Assembly: GCA_902596585.1 (NCBI GenBank)
Contig: CACJUL010000006.1
Span: forward strand, 1 to 57,173
Source of the DNA: an uncultured Prochlorococcus sp.
GTDB taxonomy: Bacteria > Cyanobacteriota > Cyanobacteriia > PCC-6307 > Cyanobiaceae
Reading direction: 5' to 3'
Length of the DNA: 57,173 bases
Both the position numbers and the translations under genes were made by a program. Of the stretch, positions 1 to 9,390 are shown piece by piece. Every line of letters begins with the position of its first letter. Within the stretch, counting starts at the first letter, position 1. The notes under the pieces are model-generated. The model was not told where the DNA came from and did no database searches. It saw nothing but the letters and a program-made list of their open reading frames with translations.

Positions 1-521
1 AATCCAGCTACTGAGGGACTTAAATAATTAGTAACACCCTGAGTTGAAGCATGAGCTCTGTGAGCAGCTCCAAAAGCATCGTTGACATACATATCTGCAT
101 GTGATGCTAAATTTTTAGCAAAATCTAAGTCGTTCTTTTCCTCTTCTCCAAAAAAACGAACATTTTCAAGTAAAAGAACATCTCCATTACCTAAACTATT
201 TGATTCTGCAACTGCTTCATCACCTATACAACTATTAGTAAGAGCGACATTTTTTCCTAATAATTCAGTTAATCTTGCTGCTACTGGAGTTAATCTCATT
301 TTTTCATTTACCTGACCCTTTGGTCTTCCAAAATGGGCAGCTAAAATAACTTTTGCAGAATTATTGATGAGATATTCAATTGTTGGGATCGCTGCTCTAA
401 TGCGTGTATCGTCAGTTATCTGGCCACTTTCATTTAATGGAACATTAAAATCTACTCTTACAAGAACTTTTTTGCCTTCTAAATGTGTCTTATCAAGACT
501 GGAAAGAGATAATTTTGACAT
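1..521 (-). CDS. pgk: Phosphoglycerate kinase (N-terminal part, cut by window edge)
   Basis: Reads from an ATG at 519-521 on the minus strand and runs off the left edge, leaving about 173 residues of a protein normally near 400. It would interconvert 1,3-bisphosphoglycerate and 3-phosphoglycerate in the cytoplasm, for the Calvin cycle and glycolysis. Visible N-terminal-domain motifs are RVDFN (residues 22-26), HFGRPKG (63-69), LENVRF (about 118-123) and [13 protein letters not shown] (147-159), the 3-PG-binding side of the enzyme. No frameshift or stop is seen. It is divergent from the rbgA-like gene across a 209-base gap. The identification is firm; only the C-terminal half is unseen. Confidence 0.95.
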   Translation of the reverse strand, partial: MSKLSLSSLDKTHLEGKKVLVRVDFNVPLNESGQITDDTRIRAAIPTIEYLINNSAKVILAAHFGRPKGQVNEKMRLTPVAARLTELLGKNVALTNSCIGDEAVAESNSLGNGDVLLLENVRFFGEEEKNDLDFAKNLASHADMYVNDAFGAAHRAHASTQGVTNYLSPSVAG

Positions 522-582
522 TAAACAAACATTTTAATCTTAAGACCCTAACGTTTATTTGGACTTATTGGGTAAAAAAGTA

Positions 583-593
583 GTAACTGTTAC
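583..593. promoter_or_regulatory. Small dyad between pgk and the rbgA-like gene
   Basis: The 209-base gap between the divergent pgk and rbgA-like genes holds a perfect dyad GTAAC-T-GTTAC. A possible -10 hexamer TATACT lies at 652-657 on the plus strand, about 75 bases before the GTG of the downstream gene, without a convincing -35 box. The spacing does not fit the NtcA pattern GTA-N8-TAC. A regulatory role is only a guess; the rest of the gap is AT-rich with nothing recognisable. Confidence 0.2.
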
Positions 594-730
594 CTATGCC
601 TTAATAAATTTTAAAAATTAACTATGATAAAAATTTTTTAGTTATTGAATTTATACTAAAATTTAAAAGTAAATACTTTTGAAACCAATAAAAATTAAAA
701 GGAATACAAAAATTTATTTATTTTATTGAA

Positions 731-1603
731 GTGGACATACCCAAAATTCAATGGTATCCAGGCCATATCGCAAAAGCAGAAAAAAAATTATCTGAAGTCA
801 TCAATAAAGTAGATTTAGTTATAGAAGTTAGAGATGCACGAATCCCATTATCAACAGGGCACCCACATTTAAATAAATGGATCAAAAATAAAAAACATAT
901 TCTTGTTATTAATAGATCAGACATGATCTCTCCTGAAACAATAACTAGTTGGAATAAATGGTTTAATGAAAAAGATCAATATCCACATTGGTGTGATGCT
1001 AAAAGAGGTATAGGTATTAACGAAATTTGTAAATCCGCAAAAGAATCTAGGGCATCAATTGATGCTAGAAGGATTTCTAGAGGTATGAGAATAAGGCCAA
1101 TAAGAGCCCTCACTCTTGGTTTTCCAAACGTAGGTAAATCAGCGTTAATTAATAGAATTGCAAAAAAAAGAGTTGTCGATAGTGCTAGGAAGGCTGGAGT
1201 GACACGTAATTTAAGATGGATAAAATTAGATAGTGGTATTGATCTACTAGATGCTCCTGGTGTTATACCTCCTAATTTAGAAAATCAAAAATCAGCACTT
1301 AATCTTGCACTATGTGACGATATTGGAGAGGCTGCTTATGAAATAGAGAGTGTCGCAATTGAATTTATCAAAATTATGTCCACTCTAAACAAAGATAAAA
1401 ATGCGAATATCTCAGTAAAAAAAATATCTTATAGATATGGAGTTGATATTGCAAAAGGCTTTGAGAGTCCTTCTGATTGGATAGATGAAGCAGCTTCAAA
1501 ACATACCTCAGGCGATAAAAGAAGAATGTCTCATAAATTATTGGAAGATTATAGAAATCAAATGCTTGGTAAAATTGCTTTAGAAGTCCCACTATGGAAT
1601 TAG
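731..1603 (+). CDS. rbgA: Circularly permuted ribosome-biogenesis GTPase (RbgA/YlqF family)
   Basis: A 290-residue protein starting at GTG. The GTPase motifs come in permuted order: G4 NRSD (61-64) precedes the P-loop GFPNVGKSA (130-138), followed by the switch threonine in GVTRN (156-160) and G3 DAPG (174-177). The N-terminus IQWYPGHIAKA is typical of YlqF/RbgA, which helps late assembly of the 50S subunit. The last 10 bases overlap the start of the rluD-like gene, so both ribosome-related genes are probably co-transcribed. The length matches the family. GTG is chosen because the conserved WYPGH motif follows almost at once and no ATG lies upstream in frame with similar support. Confidence 0.9.
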   Translation: MDIPKIQWYPGHIAKAEKKLSEVINKVDLVIEVRDARIPLSTGHPHLNKWIKNKKHILVINRSDMISPETITSWNKWFNEKDQYPHWCDAKRGIGINEICKSAKESRASIDARRISRGMRIRPIRALTLGFPNVGKSALINRIAKKRVVDSARKAGVTRNLRWIKLDSGIDLLDAPGVIPPNLENQKSALNLALCDDIGEAAYEIESVAIEFIKIMSTLNKDKNANISVKKISYRYGVDIAKGFESPSDWIDEAASKHTSGDKRRMSHKLLEDYRNQMLGKIALEVPLWN

Positions 1604-2553
1604 ATAATAAAAATTCTTTCGGCATTGGAGAGGGTGAACTTGTAGAAATTATTTATGAGCTACCTCTTCCTATGAGATTAGATAGATGGTTGGTAAGTAA
1701 AAGGCCAGAACAAAGTAGAGCAAGAATTCAACATTTTATCAATTCAGGATTAGTACTTGTAAACTATAAGACTGCGAAAGCAAAGACCCCATTAAAAAAT
1801 GGCGACAATGTTCAAATCTGGATGCCTCCTCCAGAACCTCTTATATATTTGAAACCTGAAAAAATGGATTTAGAAATCCTTTTTGAAGACGAGCACATCA
1901 TAGTAATCAATAAACAATCAGGACTAATAGTTCATCCAGCCCCGGGACACAAATCAGGAACTCTAGTTAATGGATTACTTTTTCACTGTAATGATCTTCC
2001 TGGAATTAATGGGAAACTAAGACCTGGTATTGTTCACAGATTAGATAAAGATACCTCCGGATGTATGGTGGTAGCAAAAAGCCAAGAAGCATTGGTAAAT
2101 CTCCAGAAACAAATAAAAGAAAAAATAGCTTCACGCGAATATATTGCAGTAATACATGGAGCACCTAATTCTGAAGAAGGCCAAATAGTAGGGCACATTG
2201 GTAGAGATAAATTCAATAGATTGAAATATAAAGTAGTTGAAGAAGCTTCAGGAAGATATGCCTGCACTTATTGGAGATTAAAAGAAAGGTTAGGTAATTA
2301 CTCATTAATGAACTTCAAATTAGATACTGGTCGAACGCATCAAATAAGAGTTCATTGCGCTCACATAAATCATCCTATTGTTGGTGATCCTTTATATGGA
2401 AGATGCAAAAAACTTCCATGTAAATTAGAGGGCCAAGCATTACACGCTTTTAAGCTTGGCCTTATACATCCAATAAATGGCGAAGAAATGATATTTGAAG
2501 CAGAATTACCATTAGATTTTCAAAAATTACTAAACGTTCTTAAGGCTAAATAA
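1594..2553 (+). CDS. rluD: 23S rRNA pseudouridine synthase, RluD/RluA family
   Basis: 319 residues. An S4-like RNA-binding segment occupies about residues 25-85 (starting RLDRWL) and the RluA-type catalytic domain follows, with the signature HRLDKDTSG, whose catalytic aspartate is D151, and GRTHQIRVH near residue 246. The family isomerises uridines in 23S rRNA; members with an N-terminal S4 domain are usually RluD or RluC types, and the exact target positions cannot be read from sequence. It overlaps the upstream GTPase by 10 bases and converges on the ABC ATPase gene with an 8-base overlap, leaving no room for a terminator. Confidence 0.87.
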   Translation: MELDNKNSFGIGEGELVEIIYELPLPMRLDRWLVSKRPEQSRARIQHFINSGLVLVNYKTAKAKTPLKNGDNVQIWMPPPEPLIYLKPEKMDLEILFEDEHIIVINKQSGLIVHPAPGHKSGTLVNGLLFHCNDLPGINGKLRPGIVHRLDKDTSGCMVVAKSQEALVNLQKQIKEKIASREYIAVIHGAPNSEEGQIVGHIGRDKFNRLKYKVVEEASGRYACTYWRLKERLGNYSLMNFKLDTGRTHQIRVHCAHINHPIVGDPLYGRCKKLPCKLEGQALHAFKLGLIHPINGEEMIFEAELPLDFQKLLNVLKAK

Positions 2554-4144
2554 GATTTAAAGAAGAATTTATAAGAGATTTTGTATAGGTATTTTTAGTT
2601 TTAGTGAATATTGTAGAACTTTCTCCTTCATCAACTATCTTTCCGTGATTCATTACTAGCAACCTATTACAAAATCTTTTAGCAATTCCTAAATCATGTG
2701 TGATAAAGATAATAGTTAAATCCATTTTTTCTTGCAAGACTCTAAGTAATTCAAGAATTTCAATTTTTACTGAAGCATCTAACATATTAACGCTCTCATC
2801 ACAAATCAAAATTTTTGGTTTCAACAATAGCGCTCTGGCTAATGAAATTCTTTGCAATTGACCTCCAGATAATTGGCTAGGATAAGAATTTAAAAATTCA
2901 CTCTTATAAGAAAGACTTAAATTTTTAAACATGAATTTTATTTCTTTTTCAATTTTTCTTTTATCTGAAATTCCCTGAATAAAAAATATATCTTCCAAAA
3001 TATTTTTAATTGTCATTTTCGGATTTAAACTTGAAAAAGGATCTTGAAAAATAATTTGAATATTATTGTTTTTTTTAAAAGATTTATTTTTTTTCGATGT
3101 ACGATTTTTATCGTAAATTTTTATTTCACCGCCTCTTACCTTTAGAAGTCCAATTAAAGCTCTACATAATGTACTTTTACCGCTGCCTGAAGAACCAACT
3201 ATTCCAAGAGTCTCATTCTTATATAATTTAAAACTAACTTCATTTAAAGCCTTATTCCATTTATTTATAAAAATTGAAGAATTTAATTTATACCAATGTC
3301 TTAAGTTATTTACCTCTAGAACGACATCATCTCGAACATTATTTTTAGTATTTGTTTCTAATACTATTTTTGAAGCACTTACTAACTTTTTCCCAATATC
3401 TGATTTTGGTGATTGAAAAATATCTAGTATATTTCCTTTTTCAACAATTGATCCTTTTTCAATAATTGCAACTTTTTTACACCATTTTGCTGCAAGATTA
3501 ATATCGTGACTAATTAAAATTAAAGTAGTATCAAATTCATTACATAACTGAATTATTTCTTTCATAATTTCAAAACTTGTTCTGGTATCTAAGCTTGTTG
3601 TAGGTTCATCAGCTATTAATAATTTAGGTTTTAAAGCAAGAGCCATTGCTATAGAAACTCTCTGTCTCATTCCGCCACTAAATTGATGTGGGAAAGAATC
3701 AAGTCTGCTTTCTTCAATTCCTACTTTTTGAAAAACTTCTTTTACTAATTTTTTAATTAGTAAAGATGATTTAGTTTGATGATGAGTTTTAAACAATTCA
3801 TATAAGTGATCCCCAACTCTCATAAGTGGATTAAGTTTTTTTATAGAATCTTGATAGATAAATCCAAAATTTTTTCTTCTAAATAATTGTGCTTCTTTGT
3901 TATTTATTTTTCTAGGATCTACATTAGAAATCGATAAATACCCTTTAGAAGTGGCCTTATCAGGCAATATATTTACTAATGTTTTTGCAAAAGTTGTCTT
4001 GCCACATCCAGAGGGTCCTATTATTGCCAAATGATCTCCTTTATCTATTTCAAGATTAAAATTTTTAATAACAGGTTGATCTATTAAGCCATATTTAACA
4101 GTAAGATTTTTAACTACAAGAATTTTTTCTTTATTTATTTCCAT
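2546..4144 (-). CDS. Fused double ATP-binding subunit of a peptide/nickel-type ABC transporter (DppDF/YejF-like)
   Basis: 532 residues with two complete nucleotide-binding domains in one chain. Domain 1: Walker A GPSGCGKT (43-50), signature FSGGMRQR (about 155-162), Walker B with IADEP (177-181). Domain 2: Walker A GSSGSGKST (317-325), signature LSGGQLQR (425-432), Walker B with ICDES (447-451). Both catalytic glutamates are present. This fused layout is typical of oligopeptide, dipeptide or nickel importers. I place the start at the ATG at 4142-4144 (MEINKEK) rather than at a farther in-frame ATG at 4252, because the extra 36 residues look non-coding and overlap the divergent spoT start. No permease or binding protein is present in this window, so the substrate is unknown. 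Confidence 0.85.
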   Translation of the reverse strand: MEINKEKILVVKNLTVKYGLIDQPVIKNFNLEIDKGDHLAIIGPSGCGKTTFAKTLVNILPDKATSKGYLSISNVDPRKINNKEAQLFRRKNFGFIYQDSIKKLNPLMRVGDHLYELFKTHHQTKSSLLIKKLVKEVFQKVGIEESRLDSFPHQFSGGMRQRVSIAMALALKPKLLIADEPTTSLDTRTSFEIMKEIIQLCNEFDTTLILISHDINLAAKWCKKVAIIEKGSIVEKGNILDIFQSPKSDIGKKLVSASKIVLETNTKNNVRDDVVLEVNNLRHWYKLNSSIFINKWNKALNEVSFKLYKNETLGIVGSSGSGKSTLCRALIGLLKVRGGEIKIYDKNRTSKKNKSFKKNNNIQIIFQDPFSSLNPKMTIKNILEDIFFIQGISDKRKIEKEIKFMFKNLSLSYKSEFLNSYPSQLSGGQLQRISLARALLLKPKILICDESVNMLDASVKIEILELLRVLQEKMDLTIIFITHDLGIAKRFCNRLLVMNHGKIVDEGESSTIFTKTKNTYTKSLINSSLNLI

Positions 4145-4199
4145 GAATTTATAGCAAATTTTTCTAGACCTAAATAAAATACATTTAAAGCAATATAAA

Positions 4200-6509
4200 A
4201 TGTCTGAGGCAGCTGCAAATTCAAAAGAACAAAACGAAATTGAAGTTTCCAAAACTATTTTGCCTGAAAATAAAAAATATGAAAGTGAATTTTTGAATTA
4301 TCAAATAAAAATACCCGATTGGCTTCTTAACGATATTAATAATTTTGAAAAATCAAATAAACAAAATGATGAAAATCAAAACCTTATAGTAAAAGCTTTT
4401 AAACTTGCCTATAAAGCTCACGATGGACAATTTCGTGCGAGTGGCGAGCCATACATTATCCACCCAGTTGCCGTAGCCAATCTCCTCAAAGAAATAGGTG
4501 CTAGTGCATCTGTTATTGCTGCAGGACTTTTACACGATGTCGTTGAAGATACTGGCATTGATTTATCCGAAATAGAAACAAATTTTGGATTAGAAGTAAA
4601 AATACTTGTTGAGGGTGTAACAAAATTAGGAGGGATTCACTTTAATAACAGGACCGAAGCACAAGCTGAAAATCTTAGAAAAATGTTTATGGCTATGGCT
4701 AGTGATATCAGAGTTGTTTTAGTAAAACTGGCAGATCGACTTCATAACATGAGAACAATTGAATGGTTAAATGATGAGAGAAAAAAAAGAATAGCCAGAG
4801 AAACAAGAGAGATTTATGCACCTTTAGCTAATCGATTAGGAATAAATAGATTTAAATGGGAATTAGAAGATTTAGCGTTTAAATTTCTGGAACCTAAAGA
4901 ATATCAAGATCTAAAAGATCAAATCGCTGTAAAAAGGAGTGATAGAGAAAAAAGATTAAAAGTAACCCTGAATCTTATAAAAGAAAACTTAGTCGCAGCA
5001 GGTTTAAAAAACTTTGAAATAACTGGAAGACCAAAACATCTTTATGGCATCTGGAGTAAAATGGAAAGACAGCAAAAACAGTTTCATGAAATTTATGATG
5101 TTGCTGCTCTAAGAATTATCGTTGATAATTCAGATAGTTGTTATAGAGCTTTAGCGGTTGTACATGATACTTTCAAACCAATTCCAGGCAGATTTAAAGA
5201 TTATATAGGTTTACCAAAACCCAATGGATATCAGTCCTTACATACTTCAGTAATTGGGAGACATCGACCTATTGAAGTGCAAATTAGAACTACTTCTATG
5301 CATCAAATAGCAGAATATGGAATTGCTGCTCACTGGCAATATAAAGAGGGTGGTTCGCCTGCTAACAGCAATGCTGAAAGATTTAATTGGCTAAGACAAC
5401 TAGTCGAATGGCAACAAGAAGGTAATGAAGGTGATCATAATGATTATCTAGCTTCAATAAAAGAAGATTTATTTGATGAAGAAGTATTTGTAATTACTCC
5501 TAAAGGAGACGTTGTTGGCTTAAGAAAAGGATCTACCGCAATAGATTTCGCCTACAGAATTCATTCTGAAGTTGGAAATCACTGTAATGGAATAAGAATT
5601 AATGAAAAACTTTCGCCATTATCTACAGCACTTCAAAATGGTGACTTCATAGAAATTTTGACAAATAATAATGCCACTCCAAGCTTGGATTGGCTTAACT
5701 TTGTAGTTACGCCAACTGCTAAAAATAGAATCCGCCAATGGTATAAGAAAAGCCATAGGGATGAGACCATTAAAAGAGGTAGAGATTTACTCGAAAAAGA
5801 AGTAGGTCGAAATGGTTTTGAAACATTACTTTCTAGTGATGCTATGAAAAAAGTTGCGAATCGATGTAATTTAAAAAATACTGAAGACCTTCTTGCATCA
5901 CTAGGTTTTGGTGGTTTAACTTTGCATCAAGTATTAAACAGACTAAGAGAAGAAATAAAATTACAGACAGAGGATATTAAAAATGATTCTGATTCTGAAA
6001 TAGCAAAATCTCTTAAAAGTAATAGTAATTTTTCCACAAATAAATCTTATACAACGACTAAATCACCAATCTCCGGGATAGAAGGTCTTGATTACAGAAT
6101 AGGTAAATGCTGCACCCCACTTCCAGGCGAGGATATTATTGGAACTGTCTCACTCGGCAACCACGGCATAACAATACATAGGGCAGATTGTGAAAATGTA
6201 ATGCCAATTCCAATAGAGAGAAGATTACCTGTTGGTTGGAATCAAGATAATAAGACTGGAGATAATAAGTTCCCAATTCAGCTCCGAATAGAAGTAATTG
6301 ATAGAGTAGGAGTCCTTAAAGATATTCTTATGCGCTTATCTGATAAAGGTATAAATGTTAGCGATGCCAATGTTAAAACTGCTTATGGCAAACCAGCTAT
6401 TATCAATCTCTGCGTAGGTCTAGAAAGTTATAATCAACTTCACAAAACAATTGACCAAATTAAATCAATGGCAGATGTTTTAGATATAGCCAGAGTTGAA
6501 CAAAGCTAA
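4200..6509 (+). CDS. spoT: Bifunctional (p)ppGpp synthetase/hydrolase (RelA/SpoT, Rsh)
   Basis: 769 residues. An HD hydrolase domain has HD at residues 112-113 inside LHDVVEDT, with the earlier histidine in IIHP. The synthetase domain has GRPKHLYGIWSK (276-287), RFKD (331-334) and KPNGYQSLHTS. TGS, the Cys-containing region (IGKCCTPLPGED) and a C-terminal ACT domain follow. RFKD is the motif of bifunctional enzymes, in contrast to ExDD in synthetase-only RelA. It should make and degrade the stringent-response alarmone. Both active sites look intact, so one enzyme probably sets the alarmone level. It is divergent from the ABC ATPase gene (55-base gap) and convergent with the DUF2062 gene. Confidence 0.95.
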   Translation: MSEAAANSKEQNEIEVSKTILPENKKYESEFLNYQIKIPDWLLNDINNFEKSNKQNDENQNLIVKAFKLAYKAHDGQFRASGEPYIIHPVAVANLLKEIGASASVIAAGLLHDVVEDTGIDLSEIETNFGLEVKILVEGVTKLGGIHFNNRTEAQAENLRKMFMAMASDIRVVLVKLADRLHNMRTIEWLNDERKKRIARETREIYAPLANRLGINRFKWELEDLAFKFLEPKEYQDLKDQIAVKRSDREKRLKVTLNLIKENLVAAGLKNFEITGRPKHLYGIWSKMERQQKQFHEIYDVAALRIIVDNSDSCYRALAVVHDTFKPIPGRFKDYIGLPKPNGYQSLHTSVIGRHRPIEVQIRTTSMHQIAEYGIAAHWQYKEGGSPANSNAERFNWLRQLVEWQQEGNEGDHNDYLASIKEDLFDEEVFVITPKGDVVGLRKGSTAIDFAYRIHSEVGNHCNGIRINEKLSPLSTALQNGDFIEILTNNNATPSLDWLNFVVTPTAKNRIRQWYKKSHRDETIKRGRDLLEKEVGRNGFETLLSSDAMKKVANRCNLKNTEDLLASLGFGGLTLHQVLNRLREEIKLQTEDIKNDSDSEIAKSLKSNSNFSTNKSYTTTKSPISGIEGLDYRIGKCCTPLPGEDIIGTVSLGNHGITIHRADCENVMPIPIERRLPVGWNQDNKTGDNKFPIQLRIEVIDRVGVLKDILMRLSDKGINVSDANVKTAYGKPAIINLCVGLESYNQLHKTIDQIKSMADVLDIARVEQS

Positions 6510-6526
6510 TTTGAAATAATAAAAGT

Positions 6527-6970
6527 TTATCTTTTAAATTTTATCTTATAGATAAAGAAAACAATACTGCCACAAATCAAAGCTAATAAAAACCCAACAC
6601 AAGAAGAACCTAGGAGTAATTTTAGGGAAAAAATTCTACCTTGTTTCCATAAGTCATTAATAACCAAACCTTTTTCAATAATTTCATTAGAAGAGCTATT
6701 AAAGAAAATAGACCCAACTTTATAATTAAAATAATAAAGTGGAATATAAGTAAAGGGGTTGCTGATCCAGGTCCCAATTGCAGCTAGAACAATATTTCCC
6801 TTAGCTAGTTTTGCAAAAAATATCCCTATTAGAGTCTGAAAACCAAAAAAAGGAAAGCAGCCACTAAATACTCCTATAGCTAAACCTTTAGCATTAAAGA
6901 AAGGACTTCCATTCTGATACCTAAATAATGATAGAATTTTCTTATAGGTAATATATCTTTTAGATCTCAT
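6527..6970 (-). CDS. DUF2062 family membrane protein
   Basis: 147 residues with a DUF2062-like sequence: an N-terminal basic stretch, GLAIGVFSGCFPFFGFQT, then membrane segments including ANIVLAAIGTWISNPFTYIPLYY-type residues around 60-80, and a last hydrophobic helix at about 115-140 (SCVGFLLALICGSIVFFIY). The function of the family is unknown. It lies between spoT (convergent, 17-base gap) and mnmE (divergent, 66-base gap), so it forms its own transcription unit. The family name is recalled from the conserved glycine- and proline-rich pattern; no enzyme residues are evident. Confidence 0.75.
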   Translation of the reverse strand: MRSKRYITYKKILSLFRYQNGSPFFNAKGLAIGVFSGCFPFFGFQTLIGIFFAKLAKGNIVLAAIGTWISNPFTYIPLYYFNYKVGSIFFNSSSNEIIEKGLVINDLWKQGRIFSLKLLLGSSCVGFLLALICGSIVFFIYKIKFKR

Positions 6971-6998
6971 TCAGAAAGAAAAATTCAAAATTAAATTC

Positions 6999-7026
6999 TT
7001 GATAATCTTACTTAATTATCTATAAC
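6999..7026 (+). promoter_or_regulatory. Possible sigma-70-type promoter of mnmE
   Basis: TTGATA (6999-7004) and TATAAC (7021-7026) are separated by 16 bases, only about 10 bases before the mnmE ATG at 7037. If real, it would give a very short or leaderless transcript. In sequence this AT-rich, such matches occur by chance, so confidence is low. Confidence 0.25.
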
Positions 7027-7036
7027 AAAGCGAGAG

Positions 7037-8419
7037 ATGGATTCGATAGTTACTACAGAAGACACGATAGCTGCAATTTGTTCAGCTATAAGTATAGGGA
7101 AAGGAGGAGTTGCGATAATAAGAGTTTCAGGTAAAGACGCAATAAATTCTTGCAAAAAGATTGTTCAAACTAAATCAAAATATGCATGGGAATCACATAG
7201 AGTTTTTCACGGTTTTATTGAGGAAGGTAAACAAAATAATTTTATAGATGAGGTTTTAATTCTAGTGATGAAATCACCGAATAGCTTTACAGGAGAGGAT
7301 GTAGTTGAGCTTCATTGCCATGGAGGAATTATCTTAGTAAATAAGGTTCTCGAGAAATTATTATCAAGTAATCCTACAGTAAGACTTGCAAATCCAGGCG
7401 AATTTAGTCAAAGAGCTTTTCTAAATGGGAAAATAGATCTTACCCAAGCCGAGTCAATTAATCAATTAATTAATGCAAGCAATATCAGATCAGCAGAGTT
7501 AGCTTTTAGCGGGGTTCAAGGAGAAATAAAGAAAAAAATTGATGATATTAAAAATGACCTTATAAATCAACTTTGTGAGATAGAAGCGAGAGTTGATTTT
7601 GAAGAAGACTTCACAGATTTTGATTACACCAAATATCTAAAAAACATTAAAAAAGTGAAAAAAAAAATAGAGTTACTTATAGAAAATTCAAAAAGAAATT
7701 CATATATTCATAATGGGATATCCATTGCGCTCATAGGTAAAACAAATGTTGGTAAAAGTTCTTTACTAAATTTGCTTGCAAAAAAAGAGAAGGCAATCGT
7801 AACTAATATTCCTGGAACCACAAGAGATGTTATTGAAGTTAATTTAACTATTAATGACATCCCAATGAAAATAATTGATACTGCTGGCATAAGAGAAACT
7901 CATGAACAAATTGAAAGTATTGGAATAAAAAAAAGTTTTGGAAAAATTAAAGAGTCAGATTTTATAATTTATATTTATAGTCTTGAAGAAGGATTTAATG
8001 AAGAAGACAAAAAAATAATAAAAGAAATCCCCAAAGAAAAATTAATTACTATTGTGGGTAATAAAAAAGATTTAATTAAGTCAAAAAATATTAATTCAAA
8101 TAAGTTAAAAAATACGGTTCTTATGAGCATTAAGAATAATGATGGTGAAAGATTATTAATCGACACAATCATAAAAAAATGCGGATTAAAACAATTAGAA
8201 AACATCACTATATTTTTAAACGAAAGACATTTAAAGAATTTGTCTGCTTGCCTATCTAATTTAAATGATACTGATGCAGTAGTTAAAAATAGATTGCCAT
8301 TCGATTTGCTATCAATAGAACTTAGAGATGGTATTCAAAACTTATCTAAAATAACAGGTCAAGAATTAACAGAGGAGCTTCTAGATAATATTTTTTCAAA
8401 GTTTTGTATTGGCAAATAA
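7037..8419 (+). CDS. mnmE: tRNA modification GTPase MnmE (TrmE)
   Basis: 460 residues. The N-terminal tetrahydrofolate-binding domain is followed by a helical domain with an inserted Ras-like GTPase: P-loop GKTNVGKSS (234-242), GTTRD (260-264), DTAG (281-284) and NKKD as G4. The chain ends in the diagnostic CIGK (457-460), whose cysteine is conserved in the family. With MnmG it makes the 5-carboxymethylaminomethyl modification of wobble uridine in tRNAs. MnmG is not in this window. The gene is followed after 77 bases by nadC on the same strand; co-transcription is possible but not shown. Confidence 0.95.
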   Translation: MDSIVTTEDTIAAICSAISIGKGGVAIIRVSGKDAINSCKKIVQTKSKYAWESHRVFHGFIEEGKQNNFIDEVLILVMKSPNSFTGEDVVELHCHGGIILVNKVLEKLLSSNPTVRLANPGEFSQRAFLNGKIDLTQAESINQLINASNIRSAELAFSGVQGEIKKKIDDIKNDLINQLCEIEARVDFEEDFTDFDYTKYLKNIKKVKKKIELLIENSKRNSYIHNGISIALIGKTNVGKSSLLNLLAKKEKAIVTNIPGTTRDVIEVNLTINDIPMKIIDTAGIRETHEQIESIGIKKSFGKIKESDFIIYIYSLEEGFNEEDKKIIKEIPKEKLITIVGNKKDLIKSKNINSNKLKNTVLMSIKNNDGERLLIDTIIKKCGLKQLENITIFLNERHLKNLSACLSNLNDTDAVVKNRLPFDLLSIELRDGIQNLSKITGQELTEELLDNIFSKFCIGK

Positions 8420-8496
8420 ATTTGAGTTAAATTACATGGTGATTTATAGTTGATTTCTAACTTCAGTTGAATTTTATTTAATTTATTTTTAGTTTA

Positions 8497-9363
8497 GTGG
8501 ATTTAAATACTCCAAAAATTAGTAAGATCATTGATAATTGGATCGATGAAGATATAGGTCTGGGAGATCTAACAAGTGCCTCGATCACAAAAGAGAATGG
8601 TAATGCATATTGGATTGCAAAAGAGGAAGGTATATTTTGTGGGGTTGATATTATAAAAGAAATCTTTAAAAAAATTGATTTAAAAATCAGACCAAAATTT
8701 AATATCTCTGATGGAGATAAATTTATTAAAGATCAAAAACTCTTAGAAATAAATGGACCTTCAAAAAGTTTACTTATTAGTGAAAGGATCAGCTTAAATT
8801 TAGCAATGCATTTATCTGGAATATCAACATATACAAAGAATCTTGTAGATAAGTTAGAAGGCACAAATATAAAACTAGCAGATACTAGAAAAACCACTCC
8901 TGGCTTAAGGATATTTGAAAAATATGCATTCAAATGCGGAGGTGGAGTGAATCATAGAATGGGATTATACGATGCGGCTATGATAAAAGAAAATCATATT
9001 GCATGGACAGATAATCTTAAGAATGCAGTACAAAATATTCGCCTAAATTCGCCTTTTACAACTCATATCATAATTGAAGCTGAAAATATCGAACAGGCAA
9101 AAGAAGCAGTATTAGCAGGAGCGGATAGCGTCTTATTAGATGAAATTAGTCCTGAAACAATCAAAAAAAACATTGAAGAATTAAGAGATTTATCAATTAA
9201 TAGCTTAAAAAAAGAAGTCAATAAAAATTTGATAATAGAAGTTTCTGGAATAAACCCTGAAGAAATTAGTAAATATCTAATAAAAGGTATTGATTTGATT
9301 TCAACAAGTTCTTCAATTACCAAAAGTAATTGGATTGATTTAAGTATGCGTTATATTAATTAA
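8497..9363 (+). CDS. nadC: Nicotinate-nucleotide pyrophosphorylase (quinolinate phosphoribosyltransferase)
   Basis: 288 residues from a GTG start. Family motifs seen are EDIGLGDLTS near the N-terminus, ERISLNLAMHLSGIST, DTRKTTPGLR, KCGGGVNHRMGLYDAAMIKENH and the late IEAENIEQAKEAVLAGADSVLLDE. It converts quinolinate and PRPP to nicotinate mononucleotide in de novo NAD synthesis. The basic residues of the RKTTPG and NHRMGL segments, which bind the substrates in the family, are present. It is followed by argS after 27 bases, so the two could share a transcript. NAD kinase lies elsewhere in the window at 35948. Confidence 0.93.
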   Translation: MDLNTPKISKIIDNWIDEDIGLGDLTSASITKENGNAYWIAKEEGIFCGVDIIKEIFKKIDLKIRPKFNISDGDKFIKDQKLLEINGPSKSLLISERISLNLAMHLSGISTYTKNLVDKLEGTNIKLADTRKTTPGLRIFEKYAFKCGGGVNHRMGLYDAAMIKENHIAWTDNLKNAVQNIRLNSPFTTHIIIEAENIEQAKEAVLAGADSVLLDEISPETIKKNIEELRDLSINSLKKEVNKNLIIEVSGINPEEISKYLIKGIDLISTSSSITKSNWIDLSMRYIN

Positions 9364-9390
9364 TCATATAGATAAATAATTGAATAAATA

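Noticed and set aside
82-315. Plus-strand open frame inside pgk
   Set aside because: It is the shadow of pgk on the other strand; composition and lack of recognisable sequence argue against a gene. Other frames opposite or out of phase with real genes were dropped for the same reason.
522-730. Small open frames in the pgk-rbgA gap
   Set aside because: All are under 30 codons, AT-driven, without a plausible start context or similarity.
4145-4252. Extra 36 codons at the start of the ABC ATPase gene
   Set aside because: The longer frame overlaps the divergent spoT start by 53 bases and its residues do not resemble an ABC protein; ATG 4144 fits better.
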